Below are positions 9,398-18,500 of a stretch of 64,000 nt of DNA, piece after piece (the first letter of the stretch is position 1; every line of letters begins with the position of its first letter). The stretch lies in NCBI GenBank assembly GCA_030681515.1, contig JAUXSE010000063.1, positions 86,940 to 150,939 of the forward strand. The letters run 5' to 3'. This DNA comes from Geothrix sp. GTDB taxonomy: Bacteria > Acidobacteriota > Holophagae > Holophagales > Holophagaceae. The notes beneath the pieces were generated by a model. It had not been told where the DNA came from. It saw nothing but the letters and a program-made list of their open reading frames with translations, and did no database searches. The translations under genes and the position numbers were made by a program.

Positions 9398-9915
9398 TCC
9401 TTCGACACGGCGGGTCTGGCGGCGGTTCCCCCCTTGGGAAGGCCTCCGGCCTTGGCGGCCCCATCCGTGATCCCAAGCAGGTTCTGGTCCGCCGAGAAGA
9501 GCCAGTCCCGGACCAGCGTCTTGTTCTGGTAGATGTGGATGCTGTCCTTGATGCTGCGGCTGCGCACACCGACGATGGGGAGCCCCTCGGTGTTCCCCGA
9601 GGCCCCGGGCTGGACCTGGGTGATGAAGTCCCAGTCACCGCCGGGCGTCATGGGATCCTTGTACTTCTGGCGGAGGATGCGCGGGCGCACCTTCATCACT
9701 TCGTCGAGATCCTTGGGATACCGCCCGGACTTGGCGGCGTAGAGCTTGAGCGCATTGGCGATGGCCTCACCCCGGAAGATCAGCTCGGATTCGTTCTCGC
9801 GCTGCACCTCCGCGCTCACGAGGGGGGCCGCCTTCATCAGCATCAGGCCCATGACCACCGCCATCGCCAGGGCGAGGGCCATGGTGAAACCGCGCTGGGT
9901 CCGGGTGAGGTGCAT
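9394..9915 (-). CDS. Pseudopilin-like protein with a type III-like leader lacking Glu5
   Basis: A 173-residue protein with a short basic leader ending RG, then FTMALALAMAVVMGLMLM. This resembles prepilin peptidase sites, after which a hydrophobic helix and a polar pilin-like head follow (SGRYPKDLDEV). Typical pilins carry Glu at mature position 5; here that position is hydrophobic. This fits a minor pilin or GspK-like protein, or another membrane-anchored secretion component. It overlaps dacB by four bases and follows the HD-GYP gene, far from the main pilus-like operon at 53-62 kb. Confidence 0.7.
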   Translation of the reverse strand: MHLTRTQRGFTMALALAMAVVMGLMLMKAAPLVSAEVQRENESELIFRGEAIANALKLYAAKSGRYPKDLDEVMKVRPRILRQKYKDPMTPGGDWDFITQVQPGASGNTEGLPIVGVRSRSIKDSIHIYQNKTLVRDWLFSADQNLLGITDGAAKAGGLPKGGTAARPAVSKE

Positions 9916-9937
9916 CGAGCCTCCAGGGGCCAGATTA

Positions 9938-11740
9938 CTACCCCCGCCGCCCCTTGCGTGTCATGAGCCCGCGAAAGGCTTCCACCACCTTGGGGTCGAA
10001 CTGGGCGCCCGCTTCGTTCTCCAATTCCTCCAGCACCTGGCGGTGGCCCTTGGGCCGCCGGTAGCCCTTGCCGCTGGTCATCACTTCGTAGGCCTCGATC
10101 AGGCCGATGATGCGGCTTCCGATGGGGATGGCCGTCTCCCGCAGTCCCTCGGGATAGCCATGGCCATCCCAGCGCTCATGGTGGTGGCGGATCATCTTCA
10201 AGACGTCGAAGGGGAAGCGCAGATCCTTCAGGAAGACCGCGGCCATTTCGGGATGGCTGCGGATCTTCTTCATCTCCTCTCCGTTCAGTTCGGCCTTGTT
10301 CAACATCTGGGGATCCAGCATCAGCAGCCCCACGTCATGGAGGATCGCCGCGATGCTCACCGCCTCGACCTCCTCGGTGGGAAGCTCGAGCCTGAGCGCC
10401 AGGTCGCGCGCCAGCCGGGCGGTGGCGAGGCTGTGGGGACGGAGGCTCGGGATCCGGCTTTCGCTGGACTGGAGGATCCGGTGGCTCACAGACAGGAAGG
10501 CGTGGTGGTACCGCTCGTGGAGCCGGGCCTCCTGCATGTAGAGCCCCAGGATCCGCCCCATCTGCTGGATCGCGTCAATTTCGGCGATGGAGAAGGAGTG
10601 GTCCTCCTGCCGGAAGACCAGCAGCAGATCATGTCCGCGAGCCGTCTCGTTGAGCAGCAGGGGCATGTAGGTGGCGAAGATCCCGTTCAGTTCGGGCGAT
10701 TCTGCCATCCCCACGCGGGTGATGATCCGCAGATCCTGCTCCCGGACGGACGGGAGATGGAAGGTGGCATGAGCCAGCATCTGCTGCTGCAGGTCCGGTG
10801 AGAGCGACAGCATGCTGTAGGCCAGGATGGGCCGGATTTCCTCTGGATCCTCGATCCAGAGCGCCACGGCCGAGGCCGAAAGGACCTGGCTGAGCAGTCC
10901 CGCGATCTCCCAGAAAAAAGCCCGCTGTTCGGGCGGAATCATCCCGCGCTTGCGCTCGGGATTCGCCGGCGCCGGCGCCACCCATCCGCTGAGGGTGCGG
11001 TCCGCCTCCCAGGGCAGCGCCGTGTAGCCATCCTGCCCGCCCGGAAAACCGTACATGCGCTCCTGGGGCGACGGCCTCCCGGAAGGGAAGCGGGCATCCG
11101 GCGCGTGCATGGGGGGAGTGGTCACCGGCGCCGGCGGCAGCAGACGCTCGGGCACGGGAGCCACTTCATCAATGATCGCGGAGGCGGTGGGCAGGCCTTC
11201 CGGGACGGTTCCCGGACCCATGAAGGAAGCTGCCGGAGGCCGCGGCGGCGGCGCCTGGCCGGGCCGGGGGGAGGCACCGTAGAGACGGAATTCCCGGAGG
11301 GCGTCCACCAGATCGCCACAGATGGCCAAGGTGGGCGGTTCGTCCCGCTCGACGCTGAAGGTGCCGCCCTTGATGCGGTCGCGCTGGATGAGCAGCCCCA
11401 CCCAGTCCCCGGCGAGGTAGACCGGCGTGATGAGGTACCTTGGCCAGTCGCCGCCCTGCCCGAAGGCCGCCAGTTCGGGCGATTCGGAGGCATCGTTCAC
11501 CACGTAGGCGCGTCGCTCCCGCTGGGTGTGGACCAGCAGGGGATGGCCTTCCGGGATGGAGACCGGAGGCCGCGTGCCCCGGGGCCATCCGTAGAAACTC
11601 ACCACCTCGAAGGTCCCCTCGCCCGGCATGCGGAGGTAGAGAACGCCCTTGGTGCTGCCCACTTCTTCGAGGCAGCGGTAGAGCACCTGGGAACAACGAT
11701 TGGCGAGGGCCTCGCCGAGAATCAGGGTGGACGGGGACAT
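9938..11740 (-). CDS. GAF plus divergent HD-GYP domain signalling protein
   Basis: About 600 residues. The N-terminal 160 residues look like a GAF sensor domain, a Pro-rich linker follows, then a second GAF-like region, and the last 190 residues are an HD-GYP domain. HD-GYP enzymes hydrolyse cyclic-di-GMP. The GYP part is clear (HHERWDGHGYPEGL), but the HD motif reads HDVGLL, without the Lys of HDxGK, and the later metal site reads EAYEVMTS where DAFDAMTS is usual. Activity may therefore be lost or changed. ATG 11740 sits 11 bases after AGGA; ATG 11782 or 11779 would add 13-14 residues. Confidence 0.82.
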   Translation of the reverse strand: MSPSTLILGEALANRCSQVLYRCLEEVGSTKGVLYLRMPGEGTFEVVSFYGWPRGTRPPVSIPEGHPLLVHTQRERRAYVVNDASESPELAAFGQGGDWPRYLITPVYLAGDWVGLLIQRDRIKGGTFSVERDEPPTLAICGDLVDALREFRLYGASPRPGQAPPPRPPAASFMGPGTVPEGLPTASAIIDEVAPVPERLLPPAPVTTPPMHAPDARFPSGRPSPQERMYGFPGGQDGYTALPWEADRTLSGWVAPAPANPERKRGMIPPEQRAFFWEIAGLLSQVLSASAVALWIEDPEEIRPILAYSMLSLSPDLQQQMLAHATFHLPSVREQDLRIITRVGMAESPELNGIFATYMPLLLNETARGHDLLLVFRQEDHSFSIAEIDAIQQMGRILGLYMQEARLHERYHHAFLSVSHRILQSSESRIPSLRPHSLATARLARDLALRLELPTEEVEAVSIAAILHDVGLLMLDPQMLNKAELNGEEMKKIRSHPEMAAVFLKDLRFPFDVLKMIRHHHERWDGHGYPEGLRETAIPIGSRIIGLIEAYEVMTSGKGYRRPKGHRQVLEELENEAGAQFDPKVVEAFRGLMTRKGRRG

Positions 11741-11836
11741 GGGCGTGAGGGTCCTGACCGGAGTGGTGGGAATCCCCATCATGGCAGAGCCGGAGGGGGA
11801 CGATCCAGCGAATCCATCCTGCGACAGAACGGCTTT

Positions 11837-12745
11837 TTACCGGCTGGTCTTCAAATGAGGAGGGCGCTGAAGGCTGTCCACCAGGAGGTTCCGATCCGCC
11901 CAGCGGGTGAGGCCGGCAAGCTGGCTGCCATGGCCACATTCCGCCAGGGGCGCGCCCAGGATCCTCAGTCGCGGCACCACCGCCAGCCAGTCCACGGGCA
12001 GGGCCACGGATGCCAGGCCCTCGTCCCAGGCGGCGGCTCCCGTGGCAAGCATCCGGCCGTCGTAGTGTGAAATCAACGGAAAGGCCGGTGCCGCGGGGGT
12101 CACCGCCGCCAGCCTCCGCGTGACGGCGGGCAGGAGGGCCGCCATGTGGGGACCGTGGAGCGGGTGCTGGACCGGCAGCAGCCCCGCCTTCAGGGCCGAG
12201 GGCCGCAGGATCGCCACCAGGGACTCCAGTTCGTCCACGGGCCCGGAGACCGTGAACTGGGCCTGGCCGTTCCGGTTCGAAAGCGCCAGGGCGGGATGGG
12301 CGAGCAAAGCCTGCCGCACCTCCAGCTCTGTCACCCCAATGATGAAGGCCATGCCCATGGCCCGGCCCGCGAAGGCGGCCTCGCTCAGATCCTCCACCGC
12401 CGCCAGCAGATCCAGCGCGGCTTCGAGGGGCACCACGCCCGCCGCCACCAGCGCCGAGTAGAAGCCCATGCTGTGCCCCGCCGCCGCCGCCGGAAGGGGC
12501 ATTCCCGCCTCGCGCCAGGCCCTGAACACGCCCACGGAATGGGCCAGCACCGCCGCGGGGGCGTGGCGCTGGAACCGGAGATCCTCCAGGGGGCCTTCCG
12601 CCATCAGGCGCCGCAGCGGTTGGCCCGTGTGGGTTTCAGCCGTCCGCACCGTGTCCACCCAGGCCCCGTGGGCCTCCCAGCCCGCGGACATGCCCACGGC
12701 CTCCGTGCCCTGGCCGGGGAAGAGGAGGACGGAGGCGGTCGCCAT
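11837..12745 (-). CDS. Malonyl-CoA:ACP transacylase-like acyltransferase
   Basis: The 302-residue protein has the FabD fold signature: FPGQG near residues 9-13, nucleophile elbow GHSMG near 90-94 (Ser92) and a His in HPLHGPHM near 194-201, matching the catalytic His region of FabD. It may load malonyl or another acyl group on an acyl carrier protein. It stands alone, without fab or polyketide genes around it, so it might be a second FabD or a specialised acyltransferase. ATG 12745 places the FPGQG motif at the usual distance from the start; an earlier in-frame ATG at 12763 is less likely. It is divergent from the P-loop gene at 12784. Confidence 0.82.
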   Translation of the reverse strand: MATASVLLFPGQGTEAVGMSAGWEAHGAWVDTVRTAETHTGQPLRRLMAEGPLEDLRFQRHAPAAVLAHSVGVFRAWREAGMPLPAAAAGHSMGFYSALVAAGVVPLEAALDLLAAVEDLSEAAFAGRAMGMAFIIGVTELEVRQALLAHPALALSNRNGQAQFTVSGPVDELESLVAILRPSALKAGLLPVQHPLHGPHMAALLPAVTRRLAAVTPAAPAFPLISHYDGRMLATGAAAWDEGLASVALPVDWLAVVPRLRILGAPLAECGHGSQLAGLTRWADRNLLVDSLQRPPHLKTSR

Positions 12746-12783
12746 GATCATGACAAACAGCATAAGTCGGGTACTGTGTCCCG

Positions 12784-13806
12784 ATGACCCTCGACTCCAG
12801 CTGGCAGCAGGTGGCCTGGCACGAGCGCCGCTCCTACTGGGAGCTGGCGGAGGAGGCGCGCCGCGGCCTGCGGGAGGCCCTGGAACAGGAAGCCGCCGGC
12901 CTGGCGAGGCAGGCGGACCGGGCCCTGGAGGACTACGCCAATTTCCCGGGCACCCTGGATGGCCAGCTCGTGAACGGCGACATGCTGGCCACCCTGCTGC
13001 CCAGCCTGCGCCGGAATCCCACGCAGGGCTACGAGGCGCTGGAAGATCCCGCTGGCCGCGCCTCCGTGCACCTGAACGCCCTGGGCAAGCGTCTTCGCGA
13101 CCGGGCCCTGGCCCAGGCCCGGGGCGAGCCGGTGATCATCTTCATGGGCGGCCAGGCCACGGGCAAGACCACGGGCGCCCTGGCCCTCGGACCGGCCTTC
13201 GGCGCCGTGTTCGACGCCCCCCACACGGATCCCGAAGGCGTGGCCTTCCTCCTGGGCCGCATCCGCCGGGCGGGCTGCGGCGAAGTCCACCTGGCCTACA
13301 CGGACCGGGATCCCGAGGGTTCCCTGAAGGCCATGCTGGCCCGCTCCGAACGCGAAGGGCGCTACGTGCCCCTGGACCGCATGGCCCGGGCCCACGCCTG
13401 GGCCCCCTTCACCTTCCTGGGCCTGGCTCCCCGGGTGGGCCGTTCGTTGCAGCTCTACCACGTGCGGGTGGACGAGGAGGGCTCCGGCCGCATGACCGAG
13501 GGCCAGGACGCCCTCGCCAGTGTGAGGACGCGGCCCAAACCCGTGGAATCCGTGGTTGCCTACCAGCTCCAGACCGCTTACCTTTCTCTACTAAGGAACC
13601 CCACCCATGATCCCGAAGCCTGGTACCCGCGAGACGTCCTCGCAGGACTCAACCGAACCCTTGAGCCCTGGCGCCGAAGCGAAGCCGATCATCTCCTTCG
13701 CCGTTTTTTCAAAGCTATGGCGGAGCGAGGTGCCGAAGGTGATCCAGGCCCACGAGGAACATCGGCTGGAGGTTCGGAAGAACCTGGGCCTCGCGTAGGC
13801 GGCTGA
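12784..13806 (+). CDS. P-loop NTPase resembling zeta toxin kinases, with a doubtful C-terminus
   Basis: The 340-residue product has a helical N-terminal 110 residues and then a Walker A, GGQATGKT, near residues 120-127, in a context like zeta toxin / UNAG kinase or chloramphenicol phosphotransferase folds. No epsilon-type antitoxin lies upstream. Third-position GC is very high until about base 13565, then falls in this frame, while another frame takes over the coding signature from 13607. The last 70 residues may therefore be read-through of DNA that really encodes the small protein listed next, perhaps after loss of an original stop. Substrate unknown. Confidence 0.6.
   Translation: MTLDSSWQQVAWHERRSYWELAEEARRGLREALEQEAAGLARQADRALEDYANFPGTLDGQLVNGDMLATLLPSLRRNPTQGYEALEDPAGRASVHLNALGKRLRDRALAQARGEPVIIFMGGQATGKTTGALALGPAFGAVFDAPHTDPEGVAFLLGRIRRAGCGEVHLAYTDRDPEGSLKAMLARSEREGRYVPLDRMARAHAWAPFTFLGLAPRVGRSLQLYHVRVDEEGSGRMTEGQDALASVRTRPKPVESVVAYQLQTAYLSLLRNPTHDPEAWYPRDVLAGLNRTLEPWRRSEADHLLRRFFKAMAERGAEGDPGPRGTSAGGSEEPGPRVGG
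13607..13798 (+). CDS. Small unknown protein overlapping the P-loop gene in another frame
   Basis: A 63-residue ORF that starts at ATG 13607 with AGGA nine bases upstream and an in-frame TAA at 13592-13594 just before it. Nearly all its codons end in G or C, as in real genes of this region, whereas the overlapping frame of the larger gene has poor third positions here. The product is basic and helical at its C-terminus (EEHRLEVRKNLGLA). I do not recognise a family. It might be a partner of the P-loop protein or the displaced end of a longer gene. Confidence 0.45.
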   Translation: MIPKPGTRETSSQDSTEPLSPGAEAKPIISFAVFSKLWRSEVPKVIQAHEEHRLEVRKNLGLA

Positions 13807-13888
13807 ATTCGCTGCGCGAATTCAGTTAGGAAAAACTGCTGTTGAATTCGCGCAGCGAATTCCCTACTGAATCTGCGCAGCAGATTCA
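13804..13888. repeat. Cluster of three related hairpins between convergent genes
   Basis: Three short palindromes lie side by side: 13804-13824 and 13843-13862 (stem GAATTCG/CGAATTC) and 13868-13888 (stem TGAATCTGC/GCAGATTCA). The first two are also inverted copies of each other around a 18-base spacer, so they can form one long hairpin. The third ends inside the stop region of the CoA-binding gene. It may serve as a two-way terminator or be a REP-like element. Confidence 0.7.
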
Positions 13889-14296
13889 GCCTTCCCTGTA
13901 CCCCAGCACCACCAGCAGGCAAGGCCCCCCCGCGATGACGGACATGCCGAGGGCTTCCGCCACGCGGATGGCCTCGTCGCTTTCGGCGCCGGGCTGCATC
14001 CAGATGTGCGCCACCCCCGCGGCGGCGGCCTCCCGCACCACCTGCTCCGTGACGACGGGCGGCGTGATGACCGAGATGGCCTTCACCTTCACCGGCAGCG
14101 CCGCCAGCGAGGGATAGGCCTTCAGCCCCTCCACCTCCGCCGCCCTGGCGTTGATGGGGTAGACCTCCTTGCCGTGCTGCTGGTAGCAGCGCAGCACCTT
14201 GTTGCCGTACTTCGAACGGTCCACGCTGGCGCCCACCACAGCGAAGGGGCCCGAGGACAGGAAGGACTGGATGAGATCGGCGATGGGCGTGGACAT
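13886..14296 (-). CDS. CoA-binding protein (YccU-like, CoA_binding_2)
   Basis: A compact 136-residue Rossmann-type protein. It begins with a short helix, then FAVVGASVDRSKYGNKV, the nucleotide-binding strand-loop of this family. YPINARAAEVEGLKAYPSLA and the conserved ending with a CLLVVLGY-like strand follow. Family members bind CoA or acyl-CoA; no reaction is known for the stand-alone form. ATG 14296 has GGAGG five bases upstream; a longer frame to 14359 lacks family support. Confidence 0.85.
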   Translation of the reverse strand: MSTPIADLIQSFLSSGPFAVVGASVDRSKYGNKVLRCYQQHGKEVYPINARAAEVEGLKAYPSLAALPVKVKAISVITPPVVTEQVVREAAAAGVAHIWMQPGAESDEAIRVAEALGMSVIAGGPCLLVVLGYREG

Positions 14297-14378
14297 GGGG
14301 GCCTCCGAGGGACCAAGTCTGCCACATGTGGCGAGATCGACCGCCGAGGTGGAGTTCAACCAAAACGCCAGGCTTCCC

Positions 14379-15182
14379 CTAATCGTTCAGGAGCGAACCA
14401 CCGGAGTGTGGGTGGCTGGCCCATCGCGTGAGGTAGAGATCCAGGCGATCCAACAGAACGCCATAGACTTGCCCTCGGCGCTCGGAACCCGTCAGTCCCT
14501 CCAGGACACCCAGGCTTTCGTAAAGGAAGAGACATTTATCGAATAGCGATTTTGATTTTTTGGTTTCGCGCTCCCACATGGCGCCATTGATTGTCACGGG
14601 ATTTTCTCTCAGGGCTTTATCCTCGAGCCAAAGCCCGAAGGAAATCGGTCCCAGCCGCTCCGGAATGGGTTCTCCGTGAAAGGCCAGCCTTTCATGAAGG
14701 GATTTTCGAATCCGGATGCGATGCTGGGCCATGAAATCACGCTCGGAGTCCAGGCCGGGTGTGGCGCTCAGGGCTGCGACAAACCCCTTTGGTGACTTGA
14801 CAGATAGAAGGCCCTCGGCCCCCCGGAAGTCCCCCTCGTCCCGGGTCACAATGATTGAAATGCCGTGCCTGATAGCGGCAGCAGCTTGAATCGCATCTTC
14901 CAGATCTTTCATTCCCATTCCCAGGGCAGATCGCACGACGGCGCCGTCCACGGGAGCCACGTGAATGTTGGTGAGCAGCGTCCCCAAACGTCGGTGTGCC
15001 TCTTCTCTCGGCTTCACCTCTCGCTGAAGGAAATAGGCGAGTGTCGAGAAACCATCACCCGAAACATAGAGGTCAACATTTTTAGCCTGGGCGATGGCGA
15101 AAACCTGAGCAGCATCCTCATCCCATGGCTCGCGGCCAATCAGGAAGTCCAGAAGCACATTGATATCGAGAAGGGCCTTCAT
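14379..15182 (-). CDS. PIN-domain toxin with an extra C-terminal domain
   Basis: The first 130 residues are a PIN ribonuclease: MKALLDINVLLDFL with Asp6, the second acidic cluster KDLEDA near 92-97, and VTRDEGDF with Asp115/Asp118. Such proteins cut RNA and act as toxins. The ordinary length is about 130-150 residues, but this one has 267. The extra 120 residues are charged and helical and I do not recognise them. Its ATG overlaps the stop of the antitoxin gene by four bases, typical of a type II toxin-antitoxin pair. Codon bias here is somewhat weaker than in neighbours, which suggests transfer. Confidence 0.78.
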   Translation of the reverse strand: MKALLDINVLLDFLIGREPWDEDAAQVFAIAQAKNVDLYVSGDGFSTLAYFLQREVKPREEAHRRLGTLLTNIHVAPVDGAVVRSALGMGMKDLEDAIQAAAAIRHGISIIVTRDEGDFRGAEGLLSVKSPKGFVAALSATPGLDSERDFMAQHRIRIRKSLHERLAFHGEPIPERLGPISFGLWLEDKALRENPVTINGAMWERETKKSKSLFDKCLFLYESLGVLEGLTGSERRGQVYGVLLDRLDLYLTRWASHPHSGGSLLND

Positions 15183-15460
15183 GATTTACGGCCGAGGCGG
15201 TGTTCATGGAAAGCCGCCCGGCGCTCGGCCTTGGATGATTCCACGCCTTTGATGGACCCGCGGAGGGCCGCAAAATCGGGATCGAGGCTTCCCGTATCGG
15301 CCGCGCTGATTCCGCGCAACCCATCGATGAGGCCCTCCATCAATTCCGAAAAATTCTGACCGCGACGGGCCGCAAATGCCTGGGCAAAAGCCAGGCGATC
15401 CGTCGTGATGGAAACATGTGCTCGTTGCTTGTGGAGGTGTATGGATTTTGGGGCTGGCAT
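15179..15460 (-). CDS. Antitoxin partner of the PIN toxin (DUF6364-like)
   Basis: A 93-residue protein starting MPAPKSIHLHKQRAHVSITT, then a helical dimerisation-like segment with NFSELMEGLIDGL, resembling ribbon-helix-helix antitoxins of the DUF6364 type. The C-terminus is charged and should bind the toxin. It is the first gene of the pair, as usual, and overlaps the toxin start by four bases. Autoregulation at its promoter, just upstream of 15460, is expected but not visible. Confidence 0.72.
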   Translation of the reverse strand: MPAPKSIHLHKQRAHVSITTDRLAFAQAFAARRGQNFSELMEGLIDGLRGISAADTGSLDPDFAALRGSIKGVESSKAERRAAFHEHRLGRKS

Positions 15461-15552
15461 GATTTAGTCCTCTGCCCACGAATGTATTCCATTCATGGGC
15501 AACGTCAAGTCCCCTTTTGACTCAGATGTCATTCCGGCGCGAAGCGCCCCTC

Positions 15553-15583
15553 CCCGCGCCAGCCATGGCGCGGGCGCCCGCTA
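15553..15583 (-). repeat. GTAG-footed hairpin at the carB stop
   Basis: Read on the minus strand, the carB stop codon is part of GTAG. It is followed within a few bases by a perfect 9-bp stem (CCCGCGCCA/TGGCGCGGG at 15553-15574) and then by another GC-rich inverted pair, GGCGC(TTCG)GCGCC. No T-tract follows, so it is not an ordinary intrinsic terminator. The GTAG foot resembles REP elements. Confidence 0.5.
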
Positions 15584-18500
15584 CCCCAGGGACTGAATGG
15601 CCCTCACCTTCATCTCCCCCCGCAGGGTCTCGACGGCTTCGCAGGCGGCCAGGGCGGCGCTGAGGTTGGTGAGGCAGGGGATCTTCAGGCGCAGGGCCTC
15701 CTTGCGGATGGCGCTTTCGTCGAAGAAGGCGTCGCGGCCCAGGGGCGTGTTGATGACCCACTGCACCTCGCCGTTCTTCAGCAGGTCCACGGCGTTGGGC
15801 CGGCCCTCGTTCACCTTGAAGATGCGGCGCACTTTGAGGACCACGGATTCCAGCGCCCGGGCCGTGCCTTCGGTGGCGCAAAGGCCGAAGCCCAGCGCCA
15901 CGAGCTTCTGGGCCAGCTCCGGCAGCCGCACTTTGTCAGCGTCATTGACCGTGAGGAACACCGTGCCGGACAGCGGCAGGGGAATGCCCGCGGCCAGCAG
16001 CGCCTTGGCGTAGGCTTCGCCGAAGGTCTCGCCGATGCCCATGACCTCGCCCGTGCTCTTCATCTCGGGGCCCAGGATCGGATCCACGCCGGGGAACTTC
16101 GCGAAGGGGAAGACCACACCCTTCACCGATACCGCGCGGGGCACGCCGTCCGTGATGCCCTGCTGCTTCAGGCTCTGGCCCAGGCCGATGCGGGCGGCCA
16201 CGCCCGCCCAGTCCACCCCGGTGGCCTTGCTCACGAAGGGCACCGTGCGGCTGGCCCGGGGATTGGCCTCCAGGCAGTAGGCGATGCCATCCTTCACGGC
16301 GAACTGCAGGTTCATGAGACCGCGCACGCCCAGGTCCAGGGCCAGTTTCCGGGCATGGCCCCGCACGGTCTCCAGGATCTCCCCGGGCACGCCCAGGGCC
16401 GGAATCACGGCGTAGCTATCGCCACTGTGGATGCCCGCCTCCTCGATGTGGGCCAGCAGGCCCGCGATGACCACCTGCTCGCCATCGCAGACCACATCAA
16501 TATCCAGTTCCTGCGCGCCGTCCAGGAAGCGGTCCAGCAGCACGGGCTGGTCCTCGCTCACGGCCACGGCCTCGCGCATGTACTTCTCCAGGCCCGCATC
16601 GTCGAAGACCACGGCCATGGCCCGGCCACCCAGCACGAAGCTGGGACGCACCATCACGGGATAGGCGACGCGCCGCGCCACCTCCCGGGCCTGCTCGAAG
16701 CTGGTGGCCATGCCCCAGGCCGGCGCGGGGATATCCAGGCGCTGGAGGGCCTGGCCGAAGCGCTCGCGGTCCTCGGCGTCGAGGATGGCGTTCAGGGGCG
16801 TGCCCAGCAGCTTCACGCCGGCGGCGTCCAGGGGCGAGGCCAGCTTAAGCGGGGTCTGGCCCCCGAACTGGGCGAAGACGCCCAGGAGCTGGCCGCCCGC
16901 GGACTCCCGGTCCACCACGGCCTTCACGTGTTCGTAGGTCAGCGGCTCGAAGTAGAGGCGGTCGCTGGTGTCGAAGTCGGTGCTGACGGTCTCGGGGTTG
17001 CAGTTGATGAGGATGGCCTCCACGCCGCTGGCGCGGATGGCCTCCACCGCCTGCACGCAGCAGCAGTCGAACTCCACGCCCTGGCCGATGCGGTTGGGAC
17101 CGCTGCCCAGCACGATGGCCTTGGGGCGGTCCGTGGGCTCGGCTTCGCTGCATGACTCCCACGTGCCGTAGAGGTAGGGCGTTTCCGCCTTGAACTCGCC
17201 GGCGCAGGTATCTACCCGCTTGTAGGCGGGACGCAGGCCCAGCGCTTCCCGGCGCGCCGCGACCTCGGCTTCCGTGCCCGAGCAGAACACGGCGATCTGG
17301 GCATCGGCGAAACCGGCGCGCTTGGCCTTCTCCAGCAGTTCCTCCGGCAGGCGGTCCACGGGGAAGCTGCGCAGGCGGCCCTCCAGCACAACGATCTCCT
17401 CGATCTCGCGCAGGAACCAGGGCGTGATCTTCGTGAGGCGGTGCAGCTCCTCCACGCTGTGCCCGGCCTTCAGGCCGTGGTACACCCAGAAGAGGCGCTG
17501 GGGCCCGGGGATGAGCAGATGCTCCTTGAGGCGGCCCAGGTCCAGCTTGCCTTCCAGGGAACCGGAGAGGCCGTGGTGGCCCTCTTCGAGCGAGCGCACG
17601 GCCTTCTGCAGGGCCTCCTGGAAACTGCGGCCCATGGCCATGACTTCCCCCACGCTTTTCATCTGCGTGCCCAGCACCTGGTCGGCCTGGGGGAACTTCT
17701 CGAAGGTGAACCGCGGGATCTTCACCACCACGTAGTCCAGCACGGGTTCGAAGGCGGCCTTGGTCATGCGGGTGATGGCGTTGGGCAGTTCCCAGAGGCG
17801 GTAGCCCAGGGCGAGCTTCGTGGCCACCCAGGCGATGGGGAAGCCCGTGGCCTTCGAGGCCAGCGCCGAGCTGCGGCTCACGCGCGGGTTCATCTCGATG
17901 ACGATGATGCGGCTGGTCTCGGGCTCCAGCGCGAACTGGATGTTGGAGCCGCCGGTCTCCACGCCCACGGCGCGGATGACGGCGATGGCCGCATCGCGCA
18001 TGGCCTGGTACTCGGGATCCGTGAGGGTGAGGACCGGTGCCACGGTGATGCTGTCGCCGGTGTGGATGCCCATGGGATCCAGGTTCTCAATGGAGCAGAT
18101 GATCTCGACGTTGTCGTCGAGGTCGCGCACCACCTCCAGCTCGAACTCCTTCCAGCCCAGGATGCTTTCCTCGATGAGCACCTGCCTGGTGGGGCTCAGA
18201 TCCAGGCCCCGGGCCACGATGGTTTCAAACTCCTCCACGTTGTAGGCGATGCCGCCGCCGCTGCCGCCCAGGGTGAAGCTGGGGCGGATGATGGCGGGAA
18301 AGCCCGTGAGCTTGAGGAGATCCCGGGCCTCGGCCGGGTTGTGGGCGAAGCCCCCGCGGCAGGTCTCCAGGCCCAGATCGTCCATGAGGGCCTTGAAGAG
18401 CTGGCGGTCCTCACCGCGCTTGATGGCCTCGGGCTGGGCGCCGATGAGCACGACGCCCGTGCGTTCGAGCAGGCCGCTTTCATGGGCCTCCATGGCGAGG

